Positions 48,357 through 62,000 of a DNA stretch of 64,000 bases are shown one piece after another; the stretch's first letter is position 1, and each line of letters opens with the position of its first letter. The notes under the pieces were generated by a model that saw only the letters and a program-made list of their open reading frames with translations, did no database searches and was not told the DNA's origin. Position numbers and translations under genes: made by a program. This DNA is from Typha latifolia (Eukaryota; Streptophyta; Magnoliopsida; Poales; Typhaceae), in NCBI GenBank assembly GCA_019914945.1, contig CM034103.1:8060001-8124000 (forward strand), in the 5' to 3' direction.

Positions 48357-49639
48357 CATGAAGCTTTTGTGGTATCAATTGATGCCATTACGACAATCAA
48401 GGTGCAATACCAGATGAAGAGAAATTGGATGGGTGATCCCTGTGCTCCAAAAAAGTATGCTTAGGATGGCATGACTTGTATTTATGGTGTGAATGCTTCA
48501 AGGATCATATTTCTATAAATCTTTTTAAAAGGATAGCTTCTGTTAGAAATTAGTTAGGATAAGATAATTAATGGATTCAAATGTTGCAAAAATCTTTCCT
48601 CCAGTGGATTGACGGGTCACTTATCCATTTCATTTTCTATTCTGAAAGCAATCAAGACTTTGTATGTATGGCCACAGGCCACCTTTTCTTAATAGTTTTA
48701 GCTCTCTGCCAAAAAGTGATATCTGCCAATTTCTTTCACTTTTCCAAAAAGTTGTTAAAACAAACATTTTTCGGATCTACATACTAATTCCTGTGTAAAC
48801 ATGCTGGTGAATGACCAAAAGCATGTTAATGAAATCTCAACTATTCGATGGCGTATTGCATTTGAGCATGTAAAATAGATGCATTTGTGATCAAGCCTTG
48901 CATCTGAATGATTTGCTAGCTATTCTTAGCATTTTTTTTTATTGGTTGTGTACTTGAAACATTCAGTTTACTAGTACCCAAATTTAGCTGGAACATACTT
49001 TTAGAGATCTCGCACTTCAGTTGACATCCAGACATAGTATATTTGAGATTTACACTTTAGTTGTGTACGATTTGTAATCAGATCTAGATACCATACCTTG
49101 TGCCGTGTAAGATCTTCCCAAAGCTTCACAATGAAATTTATATAATTTTTAAAAAAGAACCATCAACTATGCAACCTTCTATTTAACTTGCCTTTGGAGC
49201 TTTTTTTGAGCTACTCCCTCTGGAAATTGTTAGCAAATCATTATTAAGCAAGTGATGATCTTGTCTAATTGAAGCCAATAATTGTGAGGTACACATTTTT
49301 CTTTTGGGGCTGCTAAGATCTCTGATGGATGAGTTATAGTAATTATTTACTCATGATATCCATCGATGTGCAAAAATATGCCTTGTCATTTCATTTTATT
49401 CTTTATTTTCATGATCATCTATAATTTTTTTGAATCAATTGTTTAGATCTTGTAGTGTTTTTCATTATCCCAGAAACACGTTTATGCAGTACATTACTAA
49501 CTAATAGTTATACAATTTGAGATGGAGAGCCTCTAGGACAATTGTACATTGTTGGTATTTTGTTTCAGGGATTTGTCTTACAAAAAGTTAAATAGGACAA
49601 TACCCGATTTTCTAGCAAATTTATCTTCCCTTCAGGCAC
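48357..49639 (+). pseudogene. LRR receptor-like kinase fragment (malectin-type family)
   Basis: Two plus-strand pieces. Piece 1 (48358-48521) reads IDAITTIKVQYQMKRNWMGD, then PCAPKKYA, a TAG where the family has tryptophan, then DGMTCIY and NASRII. This is the linker between the malectin-like ectodomain and the leucine-rich repeats of plant LRR-I receptor kinases (usual pattern DPCxPxxxxWDGLxC). Piece 2 (49569-49639), after a preserved TTTCAG acceptor, reads DLSYKKLNRTIPDFLANLSS, then LQA, one 24-residue LRR exon of about 72 bases. The malectin domain, other repeats, membrane segment and kinase are absent. The stop and missing exons indicate decay; the retained splice site indicates a DNA-level rather than retrocopied fragment. 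Confidence 0.85.
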
Positions 49640-49844
49640 TATAACTGTTCAGATCAAACTTATTTTTCAGATTTTAGGAGTGAAAAAAAAATATTTGGAG
49701 GTTAAATGCTATCAACTTCTAGGCATGGACTTGACGAGCAATTGCTTCACTAAACCTATTTCACCGTTCATATGGGTCTAAACTCATTATCCGGTGACTT
49801 TGAGGATGACATTTCTAAATGAAGATAGGGAGATGAACGAAGAA

Positions 49845-52467
49845 CTTAATAATTACAGTGCATAAAGTTTTTAAAATAGCAGTAAAATGGATGAACAGCT
49901 TCAACAATAGACGCACGCACCGAGCACGTGCGTCACGGCACCTGCCACCCCCCACCCCCCGCCGCGTCCTCTCTTCTCCTTCTCCTTCCCTTTCCCTTGC
50001 CGTGCACGCTACCCCCGCTCCCACCTCCATTAAACCCTGTCTTCCCCTCCTCGATCGCACCATTTCTCCACCTCTACCTCTCTCCATCTCTTCTCGAGGG
50101 TTGCCGACGCTGGAGCCGCCGAGCTTGCCGACCAGCCCCCTTTTCAGTAAGCCCTCCTCCCCTTTCCCTTTTTCTTTTCCCTATTACTTCCCTCCTCAGC
50201 CTCGTGCTGTGCCGGCCCCGTGCTGTGTCGCCGCCGTCCCTGTGCTGCCACCGGCACCGTCGACCTCGTGCCGCGCCGCCAGCGTCGCAGCCCCTCGGGC
50301 TTTCCGCCCTCCCTTCGTCTCCCCCCTTGGATGAGGAATATCGAGGGAAGGGTGGGGGTTGTTTAACCCCCCATACACCCCCCCTAGTGGGCTGCGCCCA
50401 CTGAGCCCCTTGGTGGGCTGCGGTCCAGACCGCAGCCCACTAGGCTTGGGTTGGGTGGGCTGCAGACCGCAGCCCACCAACCAAGCCTTTGGTGGGCTGT
50501 GGTTGGACCCCAGCCCACTTCGGTCAAACTTGTGGGCTGCAATCCAATTGCAGCCCACCTTGGCCCTTGCCTATTGGGTTAGGTTTGAGCCTAACCCAAT
50601 ACCTCTAGCCTAGCCCTTTTGGAACCATTTGGACTCTATAACCCCGTTTATCTTTGGCACCTGATTTAATTAGCCTGATCCCTCGTAATGATAATTTAGT
50701 ATCATGTGAATTTTAGGATAACATAAGACTCGCCCTAGGAGGCCCTTGACTCATGTAATTGCCAACCATAAATGCGCTAATAAGATAATTAATTCTATTA
50801 GTTCACTAATCTTACGTATGGCTTACTTGTGTGAATTAATAGGATTGACACCGCGTGAGGAGAATTTTGGGCTTCCGGAGGAGTTAGCTAATAGGATTGA
50901 CACCGCGTGAGGAAGACTTTAGGCTTCCGGAGGAGCCGGCTAACTGACGAGTTTTACCATACTGTGGAGACCCCCCAGGCGAGTAGAGTTATACAAATCT
51001 AGAATAACATAATTATAGTCATTATATCTGTCATGATACTGTAGGAAATGTCAGTATTAATGCATGCAGTTAGTACACCATGTTATATCTTTTGCATATG
51101 TAGTTATTGATAACCTGCTCCTCATTATATTATGAGAAGGTTGAATGTAGCATAAACATTAGTGTGATAATGCTTTACATGTGTCCTGTATGGTATACCA
51201 TTGCATAGATGTATGATTACTGTGAATATAGAATGTAATGATCATGATGACTATAACATGTTTTATACACTCATAGACACTGCACCACTTCCACCTATTA
51301 TTAGCAGTCGAATTCTGACTATGCAGTACCCTTACTCACTCAACCCAGGGTTAAGGGTAGAGTGTATCTTATATAACTATACTATTAGCGGCCTACACCT
51401 GAGGTCGGGAAGCCTATGTGGCATTCAGGTAGTTATACTGCATAGTTAGGACTAGATTATGATAATAGAAGAATATGATTGTGAGGCGGGGATATAACTC
51501 TAGCGGTACCCGACGACGCAAAGTTAGGGCGTTTGTGGATGAACCAAGGGCTCCTGATTCTCCCGCTGAGAGTGGTGATGATTTAGAGAGAGTGAGATTC
51601 GGGCTTACGACTAGGGTCCTTAGTCTGATGGCCATAGACAACCGGTCACATGTAGTGTCGCCATACGCGTGTAGGTGACGTTACCGCTAGATGTGTATAT
51701 ATCCCCCCTCGATGTATGAGATGATGGATGATTATGTGATGGATGATTATTTCATGAGAGTATTTACCCTGTGTGGTGAATTAGCTCGGTGAGCGATGAT
51801 AAGTATGATTAATGATTTGGTAGGCATGAGATGACTAAACTGCTATTTTATTGCTATGCATAACATGTAAAACCTATGATTGAGATGTGTACGAATAAGA
51901 GATTGTATCAAGCTTTATATTTGTGTGAACTTATCATGATACGTTTAAGAACTAGCATGTTCCAGGATAGTGATTGGTAATCCTTATCCATTGCATTGAC
52001 TTAGTAAATTGTGGTAAGTCACTTCAATAAGCATATCGTTATCGTTAGCAAGTATAGGCATACATTGGATATACACATGTGATGCCATTATTTTAGATTG
52101 TATGGATCCTACTCGCTGGGCTGTAAGCTCACCCCTCGTGGCGGTATTATTTCAGAGCTAAGGGACGCAGGTGCGGGTGGCGAGGAGTAGCTGCTTTTCC
52201 TTTTCTGTACGTATATTAGTTGTATTAAGCCCCTGCGAGGGTGTGATGATGATGTTGTATTTTGGACTTTAGCATAGTATTTTGGATGTATATTAGGAAG
52301 GCTTGTTGTGGCCTGTGGAACTTGTATCCGGACTCTTATAATTGAGTTTATTTATGGTGAAATTGTGCTGTTGTGTGCCTTGTGAAATTCTTGTACTGAC
52401 ATGATATACCGCGTGGGGGAATTTACCCACGCAGTTTACACGTGTATTTGGAGGTTTGGGTGTTTCA
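49845..52467 (+). mobile_element. LTR-like element (third large family, 'D'), plus orientation
   Basis: Ends GGAGGTTTGGGTGTTTCA at 52467. From about 50340 rightwards it matches, in inverse orientation, the element at 55066-57134: palindrome array, ACCGCGTGAGGA words (50850-50915), the GGTACCCGACGACGCAAAGT stretch (51505), TATATATCCCCCCTCGATGT (51695), TCCTACTCGCTGGGC (52106), and CGCGTGGGGGAATTTACCCA (52410). The 5' GC-rich part (49900-50340) is less alike and the start is not fixed. It encodes no retroelement protein; apparent long frames at 49858-50404 are GC-rich leader translations. Probably a solo LTR. Confidence 0.65.
50385..50570. repeat. Palindromic GTGGGCTGC...GCAGCCCAC array
   Basis: At least four consecutive inverted units, for example GGTGGGCTGCGGTC / GACCGCAGCCCAC, GGTGGGCTGCAGAC-CGCAGCCCACC and GTGGGCTGCAATC / TTGCAGCCCACC. 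Each could form a strong stem-loop. The related element has the same array at 56640-56850. Confidence 0.85.
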
Positions 52468-53073
52468 GAAATTAAATAGTAATAGTGAGAACAAAGAGGC
52501 TAAACAATTATCACAATTCTTTCCTCTATTAATAAGAGTTTTTTCTCCAAAATAATTTATGATCTAACATCCAATGAGCTGTAACGTTCACTTATTAATT
52601 ATCTATACTACATTAAATTAAAATTAGAGCTTTCTATTTCTTTTTCAAAAAGTAAGGCAATAGCAAATTAGTCAGAAAATAGTAAAATTAGGTGAGAGAA
52701 ACTATTATATCAAACGTGTCGGACAATGCTCTGTACACACACGCAGAAAACATTTTCTTTTTTTACTTTTATCTCTGAAAGCTTTCAGGTTATCAATCAG
52801 ATGAAGCAATCTAGCAGCACGAATCATGATGAAGGGAGAAGGAGGACGTGGAACCACAGGATCCGCTCACCTTTGGAAACGCTTGCTAGCCGTTGGTTCG
52901 CTATTTCCAAATCCATTTGGTTCCCCCTCAGGCCCTCACACCTGACAACCATCAGTGGCGCGCATAACTTCTCCTTTCCAAATCCCTAAAACGTCTTTTG
53001 GTATGCTCGAAGCCTCGACCCTTTCCCTCTCCGTCTCACCCATCTCCTTCAAATTCCCTCACTTCAACTAGCC
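52468..53073. other. Region upstream of the DUF3754 gene
   Basis: Contains the promoter and leader of the gene starting at 53074. The last 300 bases become CT-rich (CCCTTTCCCTCTCCGTCTC), as in plant leaders, but no convincing TATA box was fixed. Confidence 0.45.
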
Positions 53074-56000
53074 ATGATATCAGTTAAATCTATCACTGCT
53101 CTCGGAGTATCCTACTCCTACTCCTCCACCAAGAACTCATCCCTCTCCACTGCTACTTGCTCCCGCTCTTCTCCTCCTGTATGCTGTTCCCTCGGATCAC
53201 AGAGAGTGTCTGTTGAGCCTCTAAGGATCGAAGCCAAGAAGGAATCCTCTCCGGAGAAGGAAGGAGTAGTTGCGGTAGAGAAGGAGACGAAGGATGCTGG
53301 ACATAATGGTGGGACGCGGGCCAAGGAGGAGAGGAGGATACCTGGGATACACGTGCCGAGGGAGAAGTATATATCTGTGCCCAAGGGGGAGCTTCTTGAT
53401 GTCATTCTTGCCTTGTTTGACTCCAAGGAAGCTGCAGAGGAGTTTGCCCGTGTTGCTAGGTATGTTCTGTTGAAAAGAGTAGTATGATTGCAAAAGCTTA
53501 AGGCTTCGTTTGGTTAATGTACAAGGTTTTCCAACGATAACTTTACTTGGAACTCTTAAATGCAAATTAGGTATCATTATAACTTTACTCACATTTTGTT
53601 TGATTACAAAATATAGATAAAATTTTAATAATTACCTTTCATAAGTTTATATAAGGATTTGTGTTTGATTATTAAATTGTGATAAGTATGGTTAATAAGG
53701 TCATTTTAAGATGAAATGACTATAATTACCTCATAAAAATGGTGTGAAATTGAATGGGAGAAGTTAGATAAATAGTTACAACTTGTTATGCAAAGAGGAT
53801 TATTTTTGTTAGTCATTTTTAATAGATCACTAATATTTTAGACTAAAACTAGTGCTGCAATCTCAAAATCGACCCTTTCGGAGGAGATGAGAGCGCTTGA
53901 ATGTAGAAATGCAAGTTAGATAAGGTTTTTGCATATTGGTGGAAGAAAAGGAAAGTGGAAAGAGGTTAGGTATAGATAGAGGAGAATATTTTAGTCATTT
54001 TTGCTAATAGAAATATTGCTTAGAAATGTCTATAACTTTATCATACCTCTTCACCTGTAATAAAATTTTGTGCATAACTTATCACGCCATTTATTTTATA
54101 AAAGATTTGACTAAAATATACATACTACGAGTATTGTAAAATATATTTAAGGGAGAGTTTATTTATCAATGAGTAGTTCATGCATAGTTCTTATGCATGA
54201 ACTAACACCACCTAAGTTTTTAGGGAAATTGGTTTTTTTAGCACTGCATTGAAACAGGAGATCTCGCATTTTTCAGAATTTCCTGTGCCAGCCTTAATGA
54301 AAAAGGATGGAACTTTTGATCACAAATTTGAGGCAGTGTATTCAATTATATAGAAAAGCTTATTTTATAACTCTTATGTCATTGTAGCTATATCTGATAT
54401 CAGTAGATATGCAATATAAAGATTTAAATGATCCTTCCCAGTTGCTAAATCTTTTGTAGAAGCTAATTGCAGAACGTCGAGATTGTCATTCTTGTGTTAC
54501 ATTCTACTTCACACTTGTAATCTTCTATCACTATTTTTGACTTCCAATCATATGCATCCTCTCTTAAGATGGGTGTCTGATTCATGGTAGACAAGGTTAA
54601 GGATTTGTAGAACAATGCATTGTGTTCTGTAAGTAACCTTGGCATCATAATTACAAGTTGGGAAGAAGGTGGAATATCGCTATCATTGAGTATGCTTGTT
54701 TTATCCAATGAGATCTAACAATCTTGCAATTGAGGTTTATCTAGAATGCAACTCTTCTGTCGATGAGAGTCAGCTTTCCTACTTGAAGTCAACTTACTCC
54801 AGCTATTTGATTAGCCATTAGATTAGTAGCATTCTATAGGCAAGGAAATAGTGTAACCATCCCTTCACTGCTGGAAAGAACTTTTTGTTGGTAGGAGTTG
54901 TAATTCAATTGAATTTTTAGTTATTTTCCTAATTGATCTTCTATAGTTTTCTAATTGAATGTCCTATCTCTTCAATTGAGCCCAATAATGGTCTAGAAAT
55001 CAGCTCCTACAGAAACCAGAATTATGACATGAAAACCTGACTTGAGCCCTGCCACATAGCACTATTGAAACACCCAAATCTCCAAATACACGTGTAAACC
55101 GCGTGGGTAAATCCCCCTACGCGGTGCATCACATGACCTGTCAGTAATAGGATTTCACAAGGCACATAGCAGCACAAGTTCGTACTATAAATAAACTCAA
55201 CCATAAGAGTCCGGATTTCAAGTTTCACAGCCACAATAAGCCTTCAAGATACACATCCAAAATACAACTCTAAAGTCCAAAATACAACGTCAATCATAAC
55301 GCCCTCGCAAGGGCTCAATACAACTAATAGACATACTGAAATAAAAAGGCAGCTATTTCTCGCTACCTGCACCTGCATCCCCTAGCTCTGAAATAATGCC
55401 ACCAAGAGGTGGTGAGCACATAACCAGCGAGTAGGATCCATATAATCTATAACAATGAAATCACATGTGCATATCCAATGCATGCCTATAGTTGCTAGCA
55501 ATAACCATACGCTTATTTAAATGACCTACCATGAGTTACTAAATCAATGCAATCAATAAAGACTACACATCACTATCTTGGAACATGCTAGTTCATAAAC
55601 GTATCAGGATAAGTCTACACAAATATCATGCTTGATACAACTTTTTATTCATACAAATCTCAATTATAGTGTTTACATATTATGCATAGTAATAAAAGAG
55701 TAGTTCAGTCATCTCGTGCTCATCAAGGCATTAATCATGTTTTATCATAGCTCACCGAGCCATTCACCACACATGGTAGATAATCTCAAGAAAATCATCC
55801 ATCACATAACCATCCATCATCTCATACATCGAGGGGATATATACACATCTAGTGGTAATGCCACCTACACATGCATGTCGATACTACATATGATCGATTG
55901 TCTGTGGCCATCAGACTAAGGATCTCGGTCATAAGCCCATATCTCACTCTCTCTAAATCATCACCGCCCTCAGCGGGAGAATCGGGAGCCCTCGGCTCAT

Positions 56001-59000
56001 CAACGGACTCCTTAACCCTGTGTCGTCGGGTACCGCTAGAGTATATTCACAACAGATATTTATGCAATAGTCTATCATACAGGATACATGTAAAGCATCG
56101 TTACACTAATGCATATGCTAACATTCTCATAATATCATGATGAGTAAATTATCAATAACTGCACATGTCAAGATATATCATGGTACACTAGATGTATGTA
56201 TTAATACCGACATTTCCTATAGTGTCATGAAAGGTATAATAACTATAACTATATTATTCTAGACTTGTATAAACTCTACTCGTTTGGGGGGTCTTCACAG
56301 TACACTAAATCTCGTCAGCTAGCCGGCTCCTCCGAAATCCCAAAATCCTCCTCACGTGGATTCATGCAAGTAAAGTCATACGTAAAATTAACGAACTAAT
56401 AAAATTAATTATCTTATTAGAGAATTTATGTTCAGGCGTATACATGAGTCAAGGGTCCCCTAGGGTGAGTTCTATGTCATCCTAAAATTCACACTAATTA
56501 AGTGATAATAATTTGTCCTCAGGGGAGTGGTTAGGCTAATAAATCAGGTAGAAATAGATAAACGGGGTTACAGGGTCCAAATGGCCCCAAATGAGCTAGG
56601 CCCAAGCCTACCTAATAGGCAATGAAGCTTTGGTGGGCTAAGGTGGGCTGGGGGGTCCAACCACAGCCCGCCAAGGTTGGATTAGTGGGCTGCAGTCTGT
56701 AGCCCACCCAACATTTGGGTTAGTGGGCTGCGGTCTGACCGCAGCCCACTAAGGGGTCGGGTTGGTGGGCTGCGGCTTGCAGCCCACTGCGGCCTGCAGC
56801 CTACCCCGAATTCGGGTTGGTGGGTTGCAGCCTGCGGCCCACCAACACTTATCCCCCCCATCTCCTTCGAGGGAGGGAGACAGAGGGGACGAGAAATGGG
56901 GGGGCCCGGCACTGTCGGTGGCCCACGCCGCCGGCAGCCCGCCCTCGAGTCAGCAGCTCGCGACCCTCGCCGGGGGGGTGGGGGGGGAGTGCTGGTCGGA
57001 GGGAAGGGAAGGAAAGGAAAGGAGGAGGGCTCGGCTCGGCTCGACGGCGGCGGGCTTAACCCACGCCGTGGAGGGGTCATCGCCCGTCCTCCTCGCCTTG
57101 GTTTTGAGAAGGAGATGAGACCAGGGTCATTACAAAATGTGATGATGTAGGGGTCTAAACACAAAAAGACTAAGATATTGGAAGTTGTTTGGAACCTTCT
57201 TAAGAGTCTAAAGATTATGGAATACTGATTAAATAGATCTATCTCTAGATATATGGAATTCAATTTTATTAAGTCTAGATATATAGGGCATGAAAGAATT
57301 GTTGTTGAGGAAGAAGTATGTCTTATTGAACCTATACGTCAACAAAAAGCAGAAACTGATGAGAACATTTCACATAAATTTGGCGCAAAAGGTAAATAGA
57401 GAAGTTCTTCTAGTGACTTTTTCATGTACCCCAAATTAGAGAGAAATTTTATTACTATGGCTATAAGAGTAACCATGTTTGGAATTACAAGAAAAGATAG
57501 CATTAATTGAGCAACTACTCTTAAAAGCTTTAAGCATTTAGAAAATGGTGGTTTTTTTATTTTTCTATTTTAAAACTGCCTCTCAGTTTTGGGCTTGAGA
57601 CAGGCTCAAGAAATGAATTCGACCTAAATTAGTGGAGGTTATTTTAAACAACAAAAAGCTTGACGGGATTTGAATTTAGGGTCTTTTCTCCAATATTATA
57701 TTGACTCACCAACTACTTTAGAAATCTAAGTTATTAGAAAATGATATTTTTTATATCTTACATTCTCGTACTTTTCTCTCACTCTTGGACCTGAGATATT
57801 TTGATCTGTCCAAGAAGTGGACTTGATTTAACTCAACGGAGATTTGATATATTAGATGACGGATAGGCTTGGAGGGATTTGAATTTAGAGCCTATGTTCT
57901 AATACTATGTTTACTCACCAAGTACTTTAAGAGCTTAAGCTATTAAAAAATGATAGTTTGTCTTTTTATATTCTAACACTCAACCTCACTCTTAAGCTGA
58001 GGCATTTTGATAGGCCTAAATCATGGACATGATTTTATGGGTGAAAATTTTATATTCTAAATGACAGATAAGTCTAATAAATTCAAATGTAGAACCTTTT
58101 ATCCGATACTATATTGATTCACCAACTATTTCAAAAACTTAAGCTAGTAGAGAACAGTGATTTTATATTTTTAATATTCTATATTTTAACAGATAGAGTA
58201 AGAGTTTAGTGTATTCGACATAAAAAGGTAGTTCATATAGATGTTTGCTTGTGTGAAAATCAATTGAGGTAGTTTGGGCATATGTTCAAAAGTGACCTAT
58301 AGAGGAGTCACTTTATTGAGGTAGGTGTGTTGATAGAGGAGATGGCATGATAAAATCTAATCTAGCAAATACCTTAAATTAGATAGAGATTGCTGGAAGA
58401 AAAGGATCAGATTGCCAACCTTGTTGTTGTGTGATGGATCCACTTTTCACTACTCTCTTTTCCTTCGAAGAGAAGTCTGACAGAAACATGAAAGGAAAAG
58501 AAGCATGGAGCAAACTTGCTCCAGCACTGAGAGGAAAGGAAGTAACCAACAATCAAGCTTGTAGGTTTCTAAATGCTTATTTCTATTTTGTGGATTTGGA
58601 GGTTTTTCTTGGCATCTCTTTGTGTTATAATGCCTTAAATACTTCTAGTTCGCTACTTTCAATTTGCTCATCAGGCTATAGTAGATTTTGTATTTTGAAA
58701 ATTGCTGCTTAAATCATCCCTGTTCAATATATAGGTGCTTAGATGCTATTCTCCATGCTGAACACAAAGTATTGCTTGAAGAGATGCGTGAGTTTTACTT
58801 GCTTACACATCACGAAGAAGACAAAGAAACTATTGAACGCTCTTCATTTGATATGGAGGAAGCTGGATCGACTGGTAATCATATGGTGTTAGATGATTTT
58901 AATTTCTCAGGGAAGGATACAACGGATAGTTGCAAAAATGCTGAAGATGATAAGACAATGGCCTTCCTGAATAGCTTGGATCTGAAAAGCCTGCTTGGAT

Positions 59001-62000
59001 CATCTCCTTGGTTAGATTCTAATGTTCCTGTTTCTGAGTCGAGGTTAGTCGGGAATGTTGTCATTAGAGTCCTCCATTTGTCATATTAGATAAGAAAGCC
59101 ATTATCACTGGTGTGCATTAACTGCTAATTGTTTGGGAGGATGATGTGGTGAATATTAGTCTTGAATCAGGATTTTGACTAGTCATACTTATCAGAAATA
59201 ATACTTATCACAGAAGCTGTAGCATTTTCCTAATAGGTTTGCTGGGTGCATGTATATGTATATCTTTGTTCCATATACCATTACATTGACATTTTCTACT
59301 GATTATTGCTTGCCTTACTTGAATGGACAGCTTAGAACGTATGTCATTAGAGTTGGAAAGAAAAGTCCTATATGGAATCTAACACCCAAATTAACTCTAA
59401 AATTAACTGTTTCTTTCTTGTAACGAGTTGATGGTTCTCTATGAGACTGTTATTGCCTATAAATAAGATTGTGTGCAAGCATATGTACCTGTCTTTCAAC
59501 AATAGATAATAGGTAAATAATTTATTTTAAAATTAGTAAAGTTGTTAATAATAGTGGATACTACTTGTTAATAACTGAAAACTTGAAGTACAACCACAAG
59601 AATGAGACTGAATTATAAGTTAGGGTTGCTGCATAATATTTAGTAGGGTTACAAACTTACAATACTTGAACTTTATCACAAACTGTGTATAGAATAGAAT
59701 AAATTTTGTCAATCCCAGGTTGGATTATTCTTATGTAACCGTTGAATAATAAAATTCAGTATGATCAACAATTTGGTTCCTTCATAATGTCTATGTTTGA
59801 TAAATTTGGAAATTGCTTTTTCTTTTCAACTCAAATATCCCTCTGTTTTCGTACTATCACTAGAATTAGAGAGGATAAAGATAATCATATTGTACATTCC
59901 AACTGTACTTGAATTAGTATGATAGTACTTACTCTTGATAATCATGATATTGTCATGGTTTAAATTCCGGACTTTAATCACTTTTGGCCCCATCTGATCT
60001 AAAATCACCCCCAAAACCAGCAAGTTGATTTGGTTTTAAAATTTATTTTCTTCCAAGGATGGGTGTACCGACCAACATAGATGGCCGTGCTGGTCGACAC
60101 GCCTCGTGTTGTGCTGAACAGTGCCAGTCCAGCACAACTGTGTGCCGGTCATTGTGCCACGTGGAGCCCTTTTTTTAAATTTTTTCTATTTTCATCAATC
60201 ATTATTAAATTAACTAGTCAATTGATTATTTAGAAGGTTTAGATACAATTGATGATGGCGAGACTAGAAATAATAATTATGATGGTGATAATGATGAGAC
60301 TCAGTCTGGTGGTGGTGATGATGGAGATGAGACACGCGTTCTTATTACACAACCTTCTTAGAAAGACATTATTTTTACAGGATTAGTAGGATATCAGGAG
60401 AGGTGCATCCATATGATGATATGAGTTCATTATCATTTCTATTATATCAATCACACTCACCAGAGCCACAACACTTTTATCATATTTTATATGTACAATA
60501 TATATATGCTTATGGTGTGCTTGTGTCTATGCCGGTGTCGGTCATTCCTATACATATTTAATATTTATATGATATCATAGAAGAATTATAAAATTACTAT
60601 TTGTATGAAGACTATGTGAGACGTTACAATGAGCAATGCTTTTAGTGGATGAGTTTTAAAGAATATCGACAATATTTAATATAACATTCTTGTGTTATTC
60701 TTGTGTCGGCAAATGAAGTCTTTGATCCTCCTCGTAATTCTACGTTCAACTAGATATTAGTTTTAATTATTGAACTATTGTCAATTAATATTATGTGTTT
60801 AATTTTATTATGAATTATTCAATTATATTATGGAGTATTCAATCAGTAATATTACTTTTAATGAATGTATTCAATTATATTATGTGTTGATAATATTTAT
60901 ATTTAACTTTCTTTATCTTTAATAAAATATATCATATACAAAAATAATCTAAAGATAAAGCATCATAATATTGGTTTTAATACATATATTTAAACTAAAA
61001 TCCAAAGATTAACATACCGAATACCTAAAAACATCTGAGCGGGCCCATGCTGACCAACATTTATGGAAATTTCAAAAAGTTAGAGATTGATATGTCAAAA
61101 TTATTCAAATTGGGTCAAAATTAGTGTAAAAACATATTAGAGTAATTCCACTTGAGTTAATTTGAACTCGAACTTTACAATTTTGGGTTAAAATTTCTGT
61201 ATAATTAGAGATTATTTGATGATATTGTTTTCCACAATTTTTTTCACAAATTATGTAAGTTTCTAGACTTAGAAGTCGTAGGTCATTTAAGTATAACCTA
61301 GTAGATCTATCCTCTAGCTATTCTTATACCTGGAATTTAAACAATTTTGGGGCCTAAATTGAATGTCAATTAATGCTTGTATTCAATCATATTTCCATTT
61401 GACTATTGCTATATCTTTAACAAAATAAATATCCTACAACCAATGATACGTATATTGATTAAAATTAATATCTAATTGAACTTAGAATGACGGGGAGGAT
61501 CAAAGACTTCATTTATCAGCACAAGAATAATATAAGAATATTGTATTCAAGATTCCCAGTATCAGGTTTGAGATCAATATAAGTAGTTCGGACAAATGAT
61601 ATGTATCGGCCGTATCTTCTGCTCGTATCGGATCGGACATATTTTTTAATTATGTAAAATTCTAAATATTATTTTAAAATGTAGAAAGTTTTTAAAAATT
61701 TAGAAAAAATGATAAGAAAATAAGAAAATAGAAATTACTCAAATATGAAGTCTAAAGACTTAAAAATTGTATGAACTTATTCAAAATTTAAAACCTTGAT
61801 AAATACTGCAGCACCTGCTGCTGCTTCACCGCATGAAGAGAAAGAGAGAGGAAATGAGAGGAACTATAAACTGAAATAAAACTCACTCAAGGTCACCGGA
61901 GGTTGAGGTTGTTGAATCTTTGTCAAAGGACGTTGCCGGAGGTCGAGGTCGCCAGAGATCTACTCGATCGCTGGTGGAAGAGGTGAGAAAGAAGTAAAAA

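Noticed and set aside
49858..50404. Proline/serine-rich 158-codon frames that look like a GC-rich plant exon
   Set aside because: Lie in the GC-rich 5' part of the LTR-like element; two different frames are equally open, and no splice partners or motifs were found.
55066..57134. Intact retrotransposon with internal genes in intron 1
   Set aside because: No gag or pol motif anywhere in the block; it is LTR-like sequence only.
58431..58712. 93-codon frame just before DUF3754 exon 2, considered as an extra exon
   Set aside because: Splicing exon 1 directly to 58735 restores the family sequence (ARVA-R-CLDAILHAEHK) with perfect phase; the frame has no family match.
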